A DNA stretch of 51,119 nucleotides from an uncultured Bacilli bacterium (GTDB lineage Bacteria; Bacillota_I; Bacilli_A; RF39; UBA660), in the NCBI GenBank assembly GCA_947628535.1, contig CANRAF010000007.1, positions 1 through 51,119 of the forward strand. Reading direction: 5' to 3'. Position 1 is the stretch's first letter. Every line of letters begins with the position of its first letter. Below the pieces are notes generated by a model. The model did not search any database. It was given only the letters and a program-made list of their open reading frames with translations, and was not told the DNA's origin. Below, in pieces: positions 31,220 through 40,896 of the stretch. Position numbers and translations under genes: made by a program.

Positions 31220-31720
31220 TTAACTATAAATAAAATTAAATACTTTTCTTACAAATGGTTGAATAAAAAACAATTGACTAATAAGTGCAAAAGGAAAATT
31301 TATTACTACTGTTTGTAAAAAAATTGGAATAAAATAAATAAAAAAATTACCTAAATTAAAAGTTGAACTATTATAAACAAGTCCTGGAAATATTCCTTGA
31401 TATAAAATAGTTGCAAGAAAACTCATTAAAGGACACATAATACAAACTGTTACTAAAACAATAGCAGTTTGTATTAATAAATGATTAGAGTTTTTAGGAA
31501 TTTTACTAAAAACTATTTTTAATGAAAGTGGACTTCCCACAAAAACTGCTGCAAGATATGCAAGTACTAATTCAACTGGGATATAAATTAAAACCTCTTT
31601 TAAACTAATGTTTAATATTCCACCATTTTCTATGCTTAAACAGTATATAACAAAAGCTGGTACAGTTATTATTACTGTAATAAAAGCATAAATTAATTTT
31701 TGTTTTTTTGTTATTGGCAT
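31220..31720 (-). CDS. DUF2798-like multi-TM membrane protein
   Basis: MPITKKQKLIYAFITVIITVPAFVIYCLS; four TM helices; SD aaaggagag. Confidence 0.65.
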   Translation of the reverse strand: MPITKKQKLIYAFITVIITVPAFVIYCLSIENGGILNISLKEVLIYIPVELVLAYLAAVFVGSPLSLKIVFSKIPKNSNHLLIQTAIVLVTVCIMCPLMSFLATILYQGIFPGLVYNSSTFNLGNFFIYFIPIFLQTVVINFPFALISQLFFIQPFVRKVFNFIYS

Positions 31721-31995
31721 TATATCTCTCCTTTCATAAATTTGCCCAAAAATAAAACACATGTAGTATGTGTCGTAATCAGATTTACAAGTTTTTAAAA
31801 CTTAACGTGTTCCGTTTTCATACAAGCCTCATTAAGTATAACATTTTAAAAGAATAATTTTCAAGAAAAAAAATAAATTAAGTGTAAAATATTCTACATC
31901 TTATGCGCACCTAAAACGCATATTTCCTTTTAACATTTACTATTAAACCCTTTTGATATATACTCTTATTGTACCTATTTTTTGGGGATGATATT

Positions 31996-32715
31996 ATGGT
32001 TAATTTTATAGTACATGAAGAAAATCCAGAACTAAAAACTATGTATGAGACCGTTATATTCAACTTTCTTGGTGGACGGGAAGAAAAATTTAAAATATTT
32101 GATTACAACAAGTTTAAAAAAAATTCTTCATGTATAGGAAATATTTATGTTATAGGTAAAGAAAAAATAGAATGTGCTTTAGAAATTGCTGAAGAAATAA
32201 GAGCAAATGACGACTGGAATAGTCAAATAGTAATAGTTAGTTCTTTAAATAATGAAAATGAAAAAATGTTAAACAACCAACTATTAATATTAGATTTTAT
32301 TGAAAGAAGTGAAATAAAAAGTATTGCTGAAAAATTAAAGAGAGATTTATTTATTGCTTACAATATACTAAGTAAAGATAAAACTCTTAATTTTCTCTTG
32401 AATGGAGAAATCCATAAGATTTCTTATAATAATATTTTATATATAGAAAAAAGCAATAATAAAAATTATTGTATAATTTATACTAAAGATAATGAATATA
32501 TGATAAAAGACACGATTAATAATCTTGAAAATATTTTAGATTCTGCTTTATTTATGAAAACTCATCGTAGTTGTATTGTAAATTTACAAAATATAGAATA
32601 TTACAATTATAGTGAAAATATTATTTATTTTAAAGATAAACAAACTGATTTAATCTCTAGAGATAAAAGGCAATTTTTAAAAGCAAAACTTATTGAAGAT
32701 AAAACATTAAATTAA
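31996..32715 (+). CDS. LytTR-family regulator with receiver-like N-terminus
   Basis: C-terminal LytTR: NILYIEKSNNKNYCIIYTKDNEYMIKDTINNLENIL...KTHRSCIVNLQNIEYYN. Confidence 0.88.
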   Translation: MVNFIVHEENPELKTMYETVIFNFLGGREEKFKIFDYNKFKKNSSCIGNIYVIGKEKIECALEIAEEIRANDDWNSQIVIVSSLNNENEKMLNNQLLILDFIERSEIKSIAEKLKRDLFIAYNILSKDKTLNFLLNGEIHKISYNNILYIEKSNNKNYCIIYTKDNEYMIKDTINNLENILDSALFMKTHRSCIVNLQNIEYYNYSENIIYFKDKQTDLISRDKRQFLKAKLIEDKTLN

Positions 32716-32717
32716 AA

Positions 32718-32745
32718 AAACCTAAATAATTAGGTTTATATAAGT
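32718..32745. terminator. Terminator between LytTR regulator and phosphoketolase
   Basis: AAACCTAA-ataa-TTAGGTTT. Confidence 0.6.
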
Positions 32746-35045
32746 TTATCAATATCTTCCATATCAACACCATATTTTCTAATATAATCATGGTGTTTTT
32801 TTAACTGTTTATCACAATAATTAATTATTTCCTCTTTTTCTTTTTCTGATACTTTTACATATTTAATAGCATTTAAGACAAGATGATATCTATCAATTTC
32901 ATTTTGAACACGCATATCAAATGGTGTTGTAATTGTTCCTTCTTCTTTATAACCATGGACATGCATATTTTTATTTTTTCTTTTATAAGTTAGCATATGA
33001 ATTAAATTTGGATAACCATGGAAGGCAAAAATTACTGGTTTGTTTGTTGTGAAAAGTTCATCATACTCTTCATCACTTAATCCATGAGGATGTTCTTCTT
33101 TAGATACAAGTCTCATGAGATCGATAACATTCAATACACGAATTTTTAGGTTTGTGAATTTACTTAAAATATTTTTAGCTGCTATTATTTCTATAGTTGG
33201 AGTATCTCCACTGGATACTAAAACAAGGTCGGGATTTTTTGACGAGCAGCTTATAAATTTTAACTCTCCTACTCCTTTTTTACAATGCTCTATTGCTTCA
33301 TACATAGAAAGCCATTGTTTGCTTTCATGTTTAGAGGCAATAATTACATTAATGTAATCTTTTGTTTTAACGCAGTGATCAAAAGTTGAGAGTAATGTAT
33401 TAGCATCTATAGGGAGATAAATTCTTGATATAGAGGGCTTTTTTGTTGCCAAATGATTTAAAAAACCAGGATCTTGATGAGTAAAACCATTATGATCTTG
33501 TTGCCAAATATGAGAGGTTAAAATGTAATTTAAAGATGAAATTGGTTTTCTAAATGGAAGTTCTTTACTTACTTTTAACCATTTAGCATGTTGACTTGCC
33601 ATAGAATCTATTATTCTAATAAAAGCTTCATAAGAATGCATAAAACCATGTCTTCCTGTTAAAAGATAACCTTCGAGTAATCCTTCACAAACATGTTCTG
33701 ACAGAATAGAATCTATAACTGCTCCATCTTTTGATAGAAGTTCATCCGATTGTAAAGTTTTACTATTCCATTTTTTAGAAGTTTTTTCAAAAACATGATT
33801 TAAACGATTTGATAAAGCTTCATCTGGACCGAATATTTTAAAATTATTTTTATTAAGAGAAATTAAATCTCTTATGTAACTGCTTAATACTAACATATCA
33901 CTTGCAGTTGTCTTTCCTGTTTCTACTTTTATTTGATAGTCTTTAAAGTTAGGACAATTTAACTCTTTTAAAAGAGCACCTCCGTTGGCATGAAGATTAA
34001 TACTCATTCTTTTTTCATATTTTGGAAGAACACTTCTTATTTCCTTTTTTAAAGTGCCATTTTCGTCAAATAATATATTTGGTTTATAACTTAAAAGCCA
34101 TTTTTCTAAAAGTTCTATATCAGATTCATTATTTATAGCTATAGGTACTTGATGAGAATGAAAAGAGTTTTCAATCATTTGTCCATTTACTTCTTTAGGA
34201 CATCCCCATCCTTTGGGACTTCTTAGTATAAGAACTGGAAAAGTTTTAGTCTTACCTTCTTTTAAATTTTTAATATCAATAACTATATTGTCCATAGCTA
34301 TAGCCATTTTTTCATGCATTCTTCTTGGATCACTTCCTGATACAATGTATGGTTTATAGCCATGACTTTTGAAAAAATAAGTTAAATTTTTATCAGTTTC
34401 TCTTCCCATTATAGTAGGACTTGCAATTTTATAACCATTAAGATGAAGAATAGGAATGACGGTTCCATCCTTTTTAGGGTTTATAATTTTATTAATGTCC
34501 CATGAGGCCTGGAGTGGTCCTGTTTCTGCTTCTCCATCTCCAATAACACAGGCAACTATTAAATCTTTATTATCAAGAACGGCTCCATAAGCATGAGATA
34601 GGCTATATCCAAGCTCACCGCCCTCATTTATAGATCCTGGAACATTTGGAGCAACATGAGACGATACTCCTCCAGGAAAACTAAACTGTTTACATAACTT
34701 TTGTAAGCCTTCTTCATCTTGAGTAATCTTTGGGTAGATACTAGTGTAAACTTCTTCTAAATAGGAATTAGCAATTATTGCCTCTCCTCCATGTCCAGGA
34801 CCAGAGATATACATCATATTTAAATTATATTTTTTTATTATTCTATTTAAATGGGCATAAATAAAGTTTTGACCTGGTGCTGTTCCCCAGTGCCCTATTA
34901 TCTTTTGTTTTATATCACTTCTTTTTAGTTTTCTTTTTAAAAGAACATTATCTTGTAAGTATAACTGGCATGCTGATAAATAGTTAGTTGCCATCCAGTA
35001 ATAATTTATTTTTTTTAACTCTTCAAACTTTATTCCCTTACCCAT
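32736..35045 (-). CDS. Xylulose-5-phosphate/fructose-6-phosphate phosphoketolase
   Basis: GHWGTAPGQNFIYAHLNR, GPGHGG, ELGYSLSHAYGAVLDN, GDGEAETGPLQASW, DHNGFTHQDPGF. Confidence 0.97.
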   Translation of the reverse strand: MGKGIKFEELKKINYYWMATNYLSACQLYLQDNVLLKRKLKRSDIKQKIIGHWGTAPGQNFIYAHLNRIIKKYNLNMMYISGPGHGGEAIIANSYLEEVYTSIYPKITQDEEGLQKLCKQFSFPGGVSSHVAPNVPGSINEGGELGYSLSHAYGAVLDNKDLIVACVIGDGEAETGPLQASWDINKIINPKKDGTVIPILHLNGYKIASPTIMGRETDKNLTYFFKSHGYKPYIVSGSDPRRMHEKMAIAMDNIVIDIKNLKEGKTKTFPVLILRSPKGWGCPKEVNGQMIENSFHSHQVPIAINNESDIELLEKWLLSYKPNILFDENGTLKKEIRSVLPKYEKRMSINLHANGGALLKELNCPNFKDYQIKVETGKTTASDMLVLSSYIRDLISLNKNNFKIFGPDEALSNRLNHVFEKTSKKWNSKTLQSDELLSKDGAVIDSILSEHVCEGLLEGYLLTGRHGFMHSYEAFIRIIDSMASQHAKWLKVSKELPFRKPISSLNYILTSHIWQQDHNGFTHQDPGFLNHLATKKPSISRIYLPIDANTLLSTFDHCVKTKDYINVIIASKHESKQWLSMYEAIEHCKKGVGELKFISCSSKNPDLVLVSSGDTPTIEIIAAKNILSKFTNLKIRVLNVIDLMRLVSKEEHPHGLSDEEYDELFTTNKPVIFAFHGYPNLIHMLTYKRKNKNMHVHGYKEEGTITTPFDMRVQNEIDRYHLVLNAIKYVKVSEKEKEEIINYCDKQLKKHHDYIRKYGVDMEDIDKLI

Positions 35046-35243
35046 TTTTATCACTTCCTATTATATATAATTATATATCATATTATTAGTTTTAACAATA
35101 AATCTTTTTTTTATTTTAAAATATGTTTTTAAAGTACATAAAAATTAATTTATTATTTAAATACGACAATCTTCTATTTTTTATATGTAAAATATCACAG
35201 ATAATTTTTGTTAAAAATTTGTCAATATTTTAATAAAAAGATA

Positions 35244-35280
35244 AAAAAACAAACAACTTTTCTTGAATGTTTGTTTTTTA
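35244..35280 (-). terminator. Terminator of the yfhO-GT2-gtrA operon
   Basis: AAACAAACA...TGTTTGTTT, A/T-runs on both sides. Confidence 0.75.
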
Positions 35281-35286
35281 TATAGA

Positions 35287-35709
35287 TTATTTCCTTTTAT
35301 TAAAAACAAAAAACTTACTAAATACATAATTTAATATTACTATTATAAACTGTACTATTATTTTTGATATCATATCATCTATATGAAGAGGACTTGTTAA
35401 AATAAACATTGTAAACATCTCTATAAAAAGAGTAGTAAGTCTTGATATATAAAACTTTATCATTTCTTTTAATTTGTTAGTACCTTTTTCTTTTGATTCA
35501 AAAACATATTTTTTATTAGTTACAAATGCAAAAAGTACTGCGAGAATCCAAGAGATGATATTAGATATTTGAATATCAAGTTGTGTAGGATTATTAAATA
35601 TAAATTGCCTAATTAAATAAAAAGATAATAAACTAACTATTGTTGTTAAAACCCCAATTATAAGATAATTAATTATTTCTTTTTGTTTTTTATATAGATT
35701 TTTTATCAT
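35287..35709 (-). CDS. GtrA/GtcA-family flippase-like protein
   Basis: INYLIIGVLTTIVSLLSFYLIRQF...ISWILAVLFAFVTNKKYVF...NYVFSKFFVF. Confidence 0.88.
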   Translation of the reverse strand: MIKNLYKKQKEIINYLIIGVLTTIVSLLSFYLIRQFIFNNPTQLDIQISNIISWILAVLFAFVTNKKYVFESKEKGTNKLKEMIKFYISRLTTLFIEMFTMFILTSPLHIDDMISKIIVQFIIVILNYVFSKFFVFNKRK

Positions 35710-36640
35710 TAGATATTTTTTCCTTTACTATATAAATAGGTCTATTTTTGGCTTCTAAATACATCTTACCAATATATTCTCCAATTATTCCAAGACAAAA
35801 TAGTTGGATACCTCCGATTAGTAAAACACATGTTATGATTGTTGGATAACCTGGAAGATCAATTCCAAAAAATAATTTTTGAATAATAATTATTATTAAG
35901 TAAAATAAGGAGAAAAATGATAAACCAAATCCTATAATTGTTGCAAGTCTAAGAGGGGTTGTAGAGAAGGACATTACTCCTCCAATTCCATATTTAAAAA
36001 GTTTTAATGGACTCCATTTAGTGGTACCATTGGCTCTTTCATTTGGAACATATGGAAGATAACAAGTGTTAAAGCCTACCCAAGAGAAAATTCCTTTTGT
36101 AAACCTACAATACTCATCTAAAGATAAAATAGCCTCTTTAACATTATTTCTAAACATTCTAAAATCACTGGCACCTTGTTTTAATTCTACTTCAGAAAAT
36201 TTGTTCATTACTTTATAAAAAAGAGATTTTATTTTAGATATCGATTTTCCTTCAATACGACTATTTTGATAATAACAAACACAATCACAGTCTAAATCTT
36301 TATCCAATATTTCTGCCATTTTAATAGTAAGTGATGGTGGTTGCTGCATATCTGCATCTATTAAAACTGTATAATCTCCTGATGATTCTTTAAGCCCTGC
36401 ATAAATAACAGCTTCCTTCCCAAAATTTCTAGAAAATGAAATTACTTTGGTTTTAAATGTTTTATCTTTAGTTATTTCTTTTAACATTTTCAAAGTATTA
36501 TCTTTAGAACCATCATCTATAAAAATAAGTTCAATATTATATTTTTTATTGTCTTTATAAGTTTTTAAAACATCTTTAAAAAATAGTTTTACGTTTTCTT
36601 CTTCATTATAGCATGGTACTATCATTGATATTTTTTTCAT
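35690..36640 (-). CDS. Polyprenol-phosphate glycosyltransferase family 2 (CsbB/GtrB-like)
   Basis: SMIVPCYNEEENV, DDGSKDNT, VLIDADMQQPP, two C-terminal TM helices, GEYIGKMYLEAKNRPIYIV. Confidence 0.93.
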   Translation of the reverse strand: MKKISMIVPCYNEEENVKLFFKDVLKTYKDNKKYNIELIFIDDGSKDNTLKMLKEITKDKTFKTKVISFSRNFGKEAVIYAGLKESSGDYTVLIDADMQQPPSLTIKMAEILDKDLDCDCVCYYQNSRIEGKSISKIKSLFYKVMNKFSEVELKQGASDFRMFRNNVKEAILSLDEYCRFTKGIFSWVGFNTCYLPYVPNERANGTTKWSPLKLFKYGIGGVMSFSTTPLRLATIIGFGLSFFSLFYLIIIIIQKLFFGIDLPGYPTIITCVLLIGGIQLFCLGIIGEYIGKMYLEAKNRPIYIVKEKISNDKKSI

Positions 36641-39110
36641 TTTTTCTCCTCTTTTCTAAAACTATTACTAAGGCAAAAAGTATAATTCCTAAAACAGAAA
36701 CTTTTTTTCCTATATTAAGTAGTGGTGCTTCGTATTTAATAGTTATATCGTGATATCCTTTTTCTATTTTGAAACCTATAAACGACGTATTTACTATTTC
36801 ATACTCCACTTTTTTTCCATCAACATATATATTATAACCCTCATCATAAGGAATGGAAAGAGTAAAATAACCATTTTCTCTTGCATTTACTTCTCCTGCT
36901 ATAATATCACCTTTTGTTTTTTTCTTATTAATTATAAATTCATCATGACCATTCTTAATATTTTTTACTAAATTATAGTCAAGGGCATAAACCTTGATAT
37001 TAGAAATAATATACTTACCTTTAGAAATTTCAATATCTAAAGTATCAGTATTTGATAGCATATACCCAAAATCATAATTTTCGTTATGATATTTCCAGCT
37101 TTTACATGTGAGTTTATTGATAGAATCATTTATTCTTATATAAGTATCCCCATCTTTACAATCTTGAGAATATTTCATTTCAAAATTTATAATTAATATT
37201 TTATCTTTAAACTCATCATTAAGTTTTAATTTATAAGTTTTATCATCGTTTAATTCAAAACTATAGCTATCTTTAAAATTATATATTTCTTTAGTAACAT
37301 CTTTTAAATTAGTTTTATAACTTGAAGATGGTGCATCCTTTAAAATAGTATAATTAAGTAAAGCTTCTACATTATAAGGATACTTTAAGTTATTAAACTC
37401 TTTTTCACTCATGAAATTATAATTTACGTATCCTAGGGAAAAGACATCTTTATTTTCGTAACTTTTAACGTTTTTACTTTCATTTACTTTTTCATAACCA
37501 ATTGGAGCATTATCATTTGATATATAATATCTATTTGCAAAATAGATGTTAAATAAAGGATTAGAAACATCACTAAAAATAGACTCGTTTCTATTAGGAT
37601 TTTCTGTATTAAAAGTATTCCAATAAAAGTTTTTGTAATATTTATTAGTAAGTGATGAGTACATTGTTGTTTTATACATATTTATATTCCTTATATTATT
37701 TGCATTATAGGAAAGATTTGTGTTATCTACTGTTCTATATAATGAAGTGTTTTCCTTATTTATTTTTGAGGTTATATAATCTATTTCTTTATCGTACTGA
37801 TTAGTTAAAATATCTTTTTCTGTAAGTTTATCATAAGTATTTACTCCAAGAGAAATAGAAAAACTAATAATTGCTAAAGTTATAACAAGAGGCATTATTT
37901 TTTTCTTTTTAAAATAGAAAGCTAAAAATCCTAAAGTTATTAAAGAGTCAATAATATATAAATATCTATATTTATAAAAAATACATCCAAGAACACTTAC
38001 AATTACAAATGTAATAACTACTTTTTTTAAAACTTTTTTATTCTTAGGTAAAGTATTTAACATATAACCTACGAGTAATAAAGCAAGCGGAATAAAAGGA
38101 ATAAAGACTTTTCCATTTAAATACATAAATCCATTTAAAATATAATTAAAAATTGGAAATGTTATGATTAATGCAAATATTATTCCTAAAAAGCGAATGT
38201 TTTTTTTCTTTGAAAAAATGCTATAAATTACTGAGAAAATAAATACTGCTGTAAGGCCAAGAGAATAACTGCTATATAAAATATTTGAAAAATTAATATT
38301 TGGAATTAATAACTCTAAAAATGAGATGGGATCTTTTACTTCAAAACGACTGTTTAAAATAGCTTTAAAAGTTGGAAGTAATAATACTCCTGCTATCAAT
38401 ATAGGAATTATAAAACGACTTATTAACTTAATACTTTCTTTAAAAAATACCCCTATTTTGATTTTTTTCTTATCAAGCATTAGAAATAATCCATACAAAA
38501 ATACTGTAATAAGTGCTGGAATGCTAAAGAAATAACTAGTAGTTATAATTAATAAAAGACTAATTATTAAAAGAGCAGATTTTTTATCATTTAAATATCT
38601 TTCTACTCCAAAAAGTGCAAGTAATAAAAATGGCATATAATTTATAAACATAATATGTCTATGACTATGAAGAATTAGAGGAGTTGCCATGATAAATAAA
38701 AAGCTTGTAATAAATCTTATTTTTTTATCAGTAAAGTGATTTGATATAAATAAGTAAAATAAAATAGAACTTATTACTAAACTTATAATTATAGTGGTTT
38801 TTAAAAATACTTCTATATTTAGAAATGGTAGAAAGTAAGACAGCATTATTATTGGATTAAAAAGTCCATAATAAGAAAAGTTAAATATGTTTTGTCCCAT
38901 TCCTAAGTTAAAAGCAAAAGATGGGAAGAAGTTTTTTGTATCGTAAAAAAGTTCTCTAAAATACTCAGGAATTAGATAATGTTGTTTAGAAAAATCTATT
39001 TCTGATCCATAAATATAATTACCGTTTTTTAAAACGATAAAAAATATTACAAAAAAAGAAGCAATAATAAGAAGAATGTTTAAGAAATCTGTTTTACTGT
39101 ATTTTTTCAT
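36606..39110 (-). CDS. YfhO-family multi-TM glycosyltransferase
   Basis: About 12 TM helices then beta-rich domain, GYHDITIKYEAPLLNIGKKVSVLGIILFALV; YfhO-type end. Confidence 0.85.
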   Translation of the reverse strand: MKKYSKTDFLNILLIIASFFVIFFIVLKNGNYIYGSEIDFSKQHYLIPEYFRELFYDTKNFFPSFAFNLGMGQNIFNFSYYGLFNPIIMLSYFLPFLNIEVFLKTTIIISLVISSILFYLFISNHFTDKKIRFITSFLFIMATPLILHSHRHIMFINYMPFLLLALFGVERYLNDKKSALLIISLLLIITTSYFFSIPALITVFLYGLFLMLDKKKIKIGVFFKESIKLISRFIIPILIAGVLLLPTFKAILNSRFEVKDPISFLELLIPNINFSNILYSSYSLGLTAVFIFSVIYSIFSKKKNIRFLGIIFALIITFPIFNYILNGFMYLNGKVFIPFIPLALLLVGYMLNTLPKNKKVLKKVVITFVIVSVLGCIFYKYRYLYIIDSLITLGFLAFYFKKKKIMPLVITLAIISFSISLGVNTYDKLTEKDILTNQYDKEIDYITSKINKENTSLYRTVDNTNLSYNANNIRNINMYKTTMYSSLTNKYYKNFYWNTFNTENPNRNESIFSDVSNPLFNIYFANRYYISNDNAPIGYEKVNESKNVKSYENKDVFSLGYVNYNFMSEKEFNNLKYPYNVEALLNYTILKDAPSSSYKTNLKDVTKEIYNFKDSYSFELNDDKTYKLKLNDEFKDKILIINFEMKYSQDCKDGDTYIRINDSINKLTCKSWKYHNENYDFGYMLSNTDTLDIEISKGKYIISNIKVYALDYNLVKNIKNGHDEFIINKKKTKGDIIAGEVNARENGYFTLSIPYDEGYNIYVDGKKVEYEIVNTSFIGFKIEKGYHDITIKYEAPLLNIGKKVSVLGIILFALVIVLEKRRKNEKNINDSTML

Positions 39111-39198
39111 ATTATCACTTCCCAAAATAGTCTTATCATAATATTACTATGTTTAAAAACCTTTGTCAAACACATTAATTTTAAGTACTTTACTTAAT

Positions 39199-39969
39199 TT
39201 AAAGCTGTTTCCTAACTCTTTGAAGAGCATTTTTTTCAAGACGAGATATTTGAGCTTGACTTATTCCTATTTCTTCTGCTATTTCCATTTGGGTTTTACC
39301 TATAACAAATCTTTGATCTAAAATAAACTGTTCTCTTTCATTTAAATTAGATATAGCTTTATCAACCGCAAGACGAATATCTAAATCTTGTTTAGAATCT
39401 TTATCTTCAACTTGATCGAATAAATAAATAGTATCTCCTCCATCATTATAAATTGGTTCAAAAAGGCTTACTGGAGGTTTTAAAGCTTCTAAGGCCTGAA
39501 CTATGTCTTTTTCTTCGATATCAAGTTCTTTAGCAAGTTCAGCATTAGTAGGTTCAATTCCATTTTTTACTACTAATTCATCTTTTAGTTTTAATACTTT
39601 GTAAGCAACATCTTTAATACTTCTACTTATCCTAATGCTTGAGTTATCTCTTATATATCTTCTTACTTCTCCGAGAACCATAGGAACACAATAAGTTGAA
39701 AATTTTACTCCATATGAAAGATCAAAATTATCAATTGCTTTTAAAAGTCCTATACACCCCACTTGAAATAAATCATCCATATTCTCATCTTTTTTATTAA
39801 ATCTTTTTAAAATTGATAAAACAAGTTTTAAGTTACCATTAACAAGTTGTTCTCTTGCACTTGTATCTCCCTCATTTAATTTTTTAAATAGTTCTTCCAT
39901 TTCTTCACTACTAAGAACATTTATTTCACTTGTATTTACTCCAGTTATTTCTACTTTATGTTTGGCCAT
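39199..39969 (-). CDS. sigG: Sporulation sigma factor SigG
   Basis: KVEITGVNTSEINVLSSEEMEELF, DLFQVGCIGLLKAIDNFDLSYGVKFSTYCVPMVLGEVRRYIRDN, PVSLFEPIYNDGGD. Confidence 0.93.
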   Translation of the reverse strand: MAKHKVEITGVNTSEINVLSSEEMEELFKKLNEGDTSAREQLVNGNLKLVLSILKRFNKKDENMDDLFQVGCIGLLKAIDNFDLSYGVKFSTYCVPMVLGEVRRYIRDNSSIRISRSIKDVAYKVLKLKDELVVKNGIEPTNAELAKELDIEEKDIVQALEALKPPVSLFEPIYNDGGDTIYLFDQVEDKDSKQDLDIRLAVDKAISNLNEREQFILDQRFVIGKTQMEIAEEIGISQAQISRLEKNALQRVRKQL

Positions 39970-39973
39970 ATAA

Positions 39974-40011
39974 AAACTCCTTTCATATCTATAGTGATAT
40001 CAAAAGAGTTT
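39974..40011 (-). promoter_or_regulatory. Hairpin sequestering the sigG SD / possible rsmI terminator
   Basis: Minus RNA AAACUCUUUUGAUAUC-ACUAUA-GAUAUGAAAGGAGUUU: 15 of 16 positions pair (one G-U), SD AAAGGAG in the 3' arm, then U-run. Confidence 0.7.
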
Positions 40012-40033
40012 TTTTATTCATTTTTAAATTAAT

Positions 40034-40885
40034 TTAAAATTTAATATTTTTCAAATTTAAACTGGCATTATATATATCTTTTTTTGATAATGAATCTTCT
40101 TTTTCGTTTAAACTGTTAATAGCATCTTTTAAAGTAAGACTCTTCTTTATCATTTCATCTATTAAAAGAGCTTCGATAGAAATAGGTTCTTTATCTTTTT
40201 TATTTTCTTTTGCTCTTTCAATTACAAAGGTATATTCTCCGAGATTTGATTTATCATCTTCTTTTATTTTTTCAATTACTTCATTAATAGTTCCGTAATA
40301 GTTTTTTTCATGAAATTTAGTAAGTTCTCGTGATACACTTATTTTAGAGTTTTCAATATTTTGATTTAAATATTCAAGGGTTTTTAAGATTCTTTTTGGA
40401 GATTCATAAAATACATAAGTTTTAACATTACTTTGGTTAATTTCTTTTAAAATATCTTTTTTTGTTTTCTCATCTCTAGGAAAGAATCCATAAAAAGTAA
40501 AATTCGTAGTATCAAGACCACTTATAGAAAGGGCTGTTATTAAAGCAGAAATACCTCCGACTGCAAGGACAGGTATTTTTTCTTCTTTAACTTTTTTGAC
40601 AAGGATACTCCCGGGATCTGAAATACAAGGAGTTCCTGCATCTGATATTAAAGCAATATTTTTTCCATCTTTAAGATCTTTTATAATTCCATCTACTTTT
40701 TCGCTTTCATTAAATTTATGATAAGATACTAATTTTTTCTTTATTCCAAAGTGATTTAAAAATTTCATACTAACTCTGGTATCTTCACATAAAATTAAAT
40801 CAACATTTTCTAGAGTTTCTATAGCCCTTTTAGTAAAATCGTTTAAATTACCTATTGGAGTTGCAACAACAAATAAATTTCCCAT
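40034..40885 (-). CDS. rsmI: 16S rRNA 2'-O-ribose C1402 methyltransferase
   Basis: MGNLFVVATPIGNLNDFTKRAIETL, CEDTRVS, LISDAGTPCISDPG. Confidence 0.96.
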   Translation of the reverse strand: MGNLFVVATPIGNLNDFTKRAIETLENVDLILCEDTRVSMKFLNHFGIKKKLVSYHKFNESEKVDGIIKDLKDGKNIALISDAGTPCISDPGSILVKKVKEEKIPVLAVGGISALITALSISGLDTTNFTFYGFFPRDEKTKKDILKEINQSNVKTYVFYESPKRILKTLEYLNQNIENSKISVSRELTKFHEKNYYGTINEVIEKIKEDDKSNLGEYTFVIERAKENKKDKEPISIEALLIDEMIKKSLTLKDAINSLNEKEDSLSKKDIYNASLNLKNIKF

Positions 40886-40896
40886 TTAATCACTCC

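Noticed and set aside
33115-33357. 80-aa ORF opposite phosphoketolase
   Set aside because: Antisense to a highly conserved enzyme gene.
36750-36971. 73-aa ORF opposite yfhO
   Set aside because: Antisense frame of a clear coding gene.
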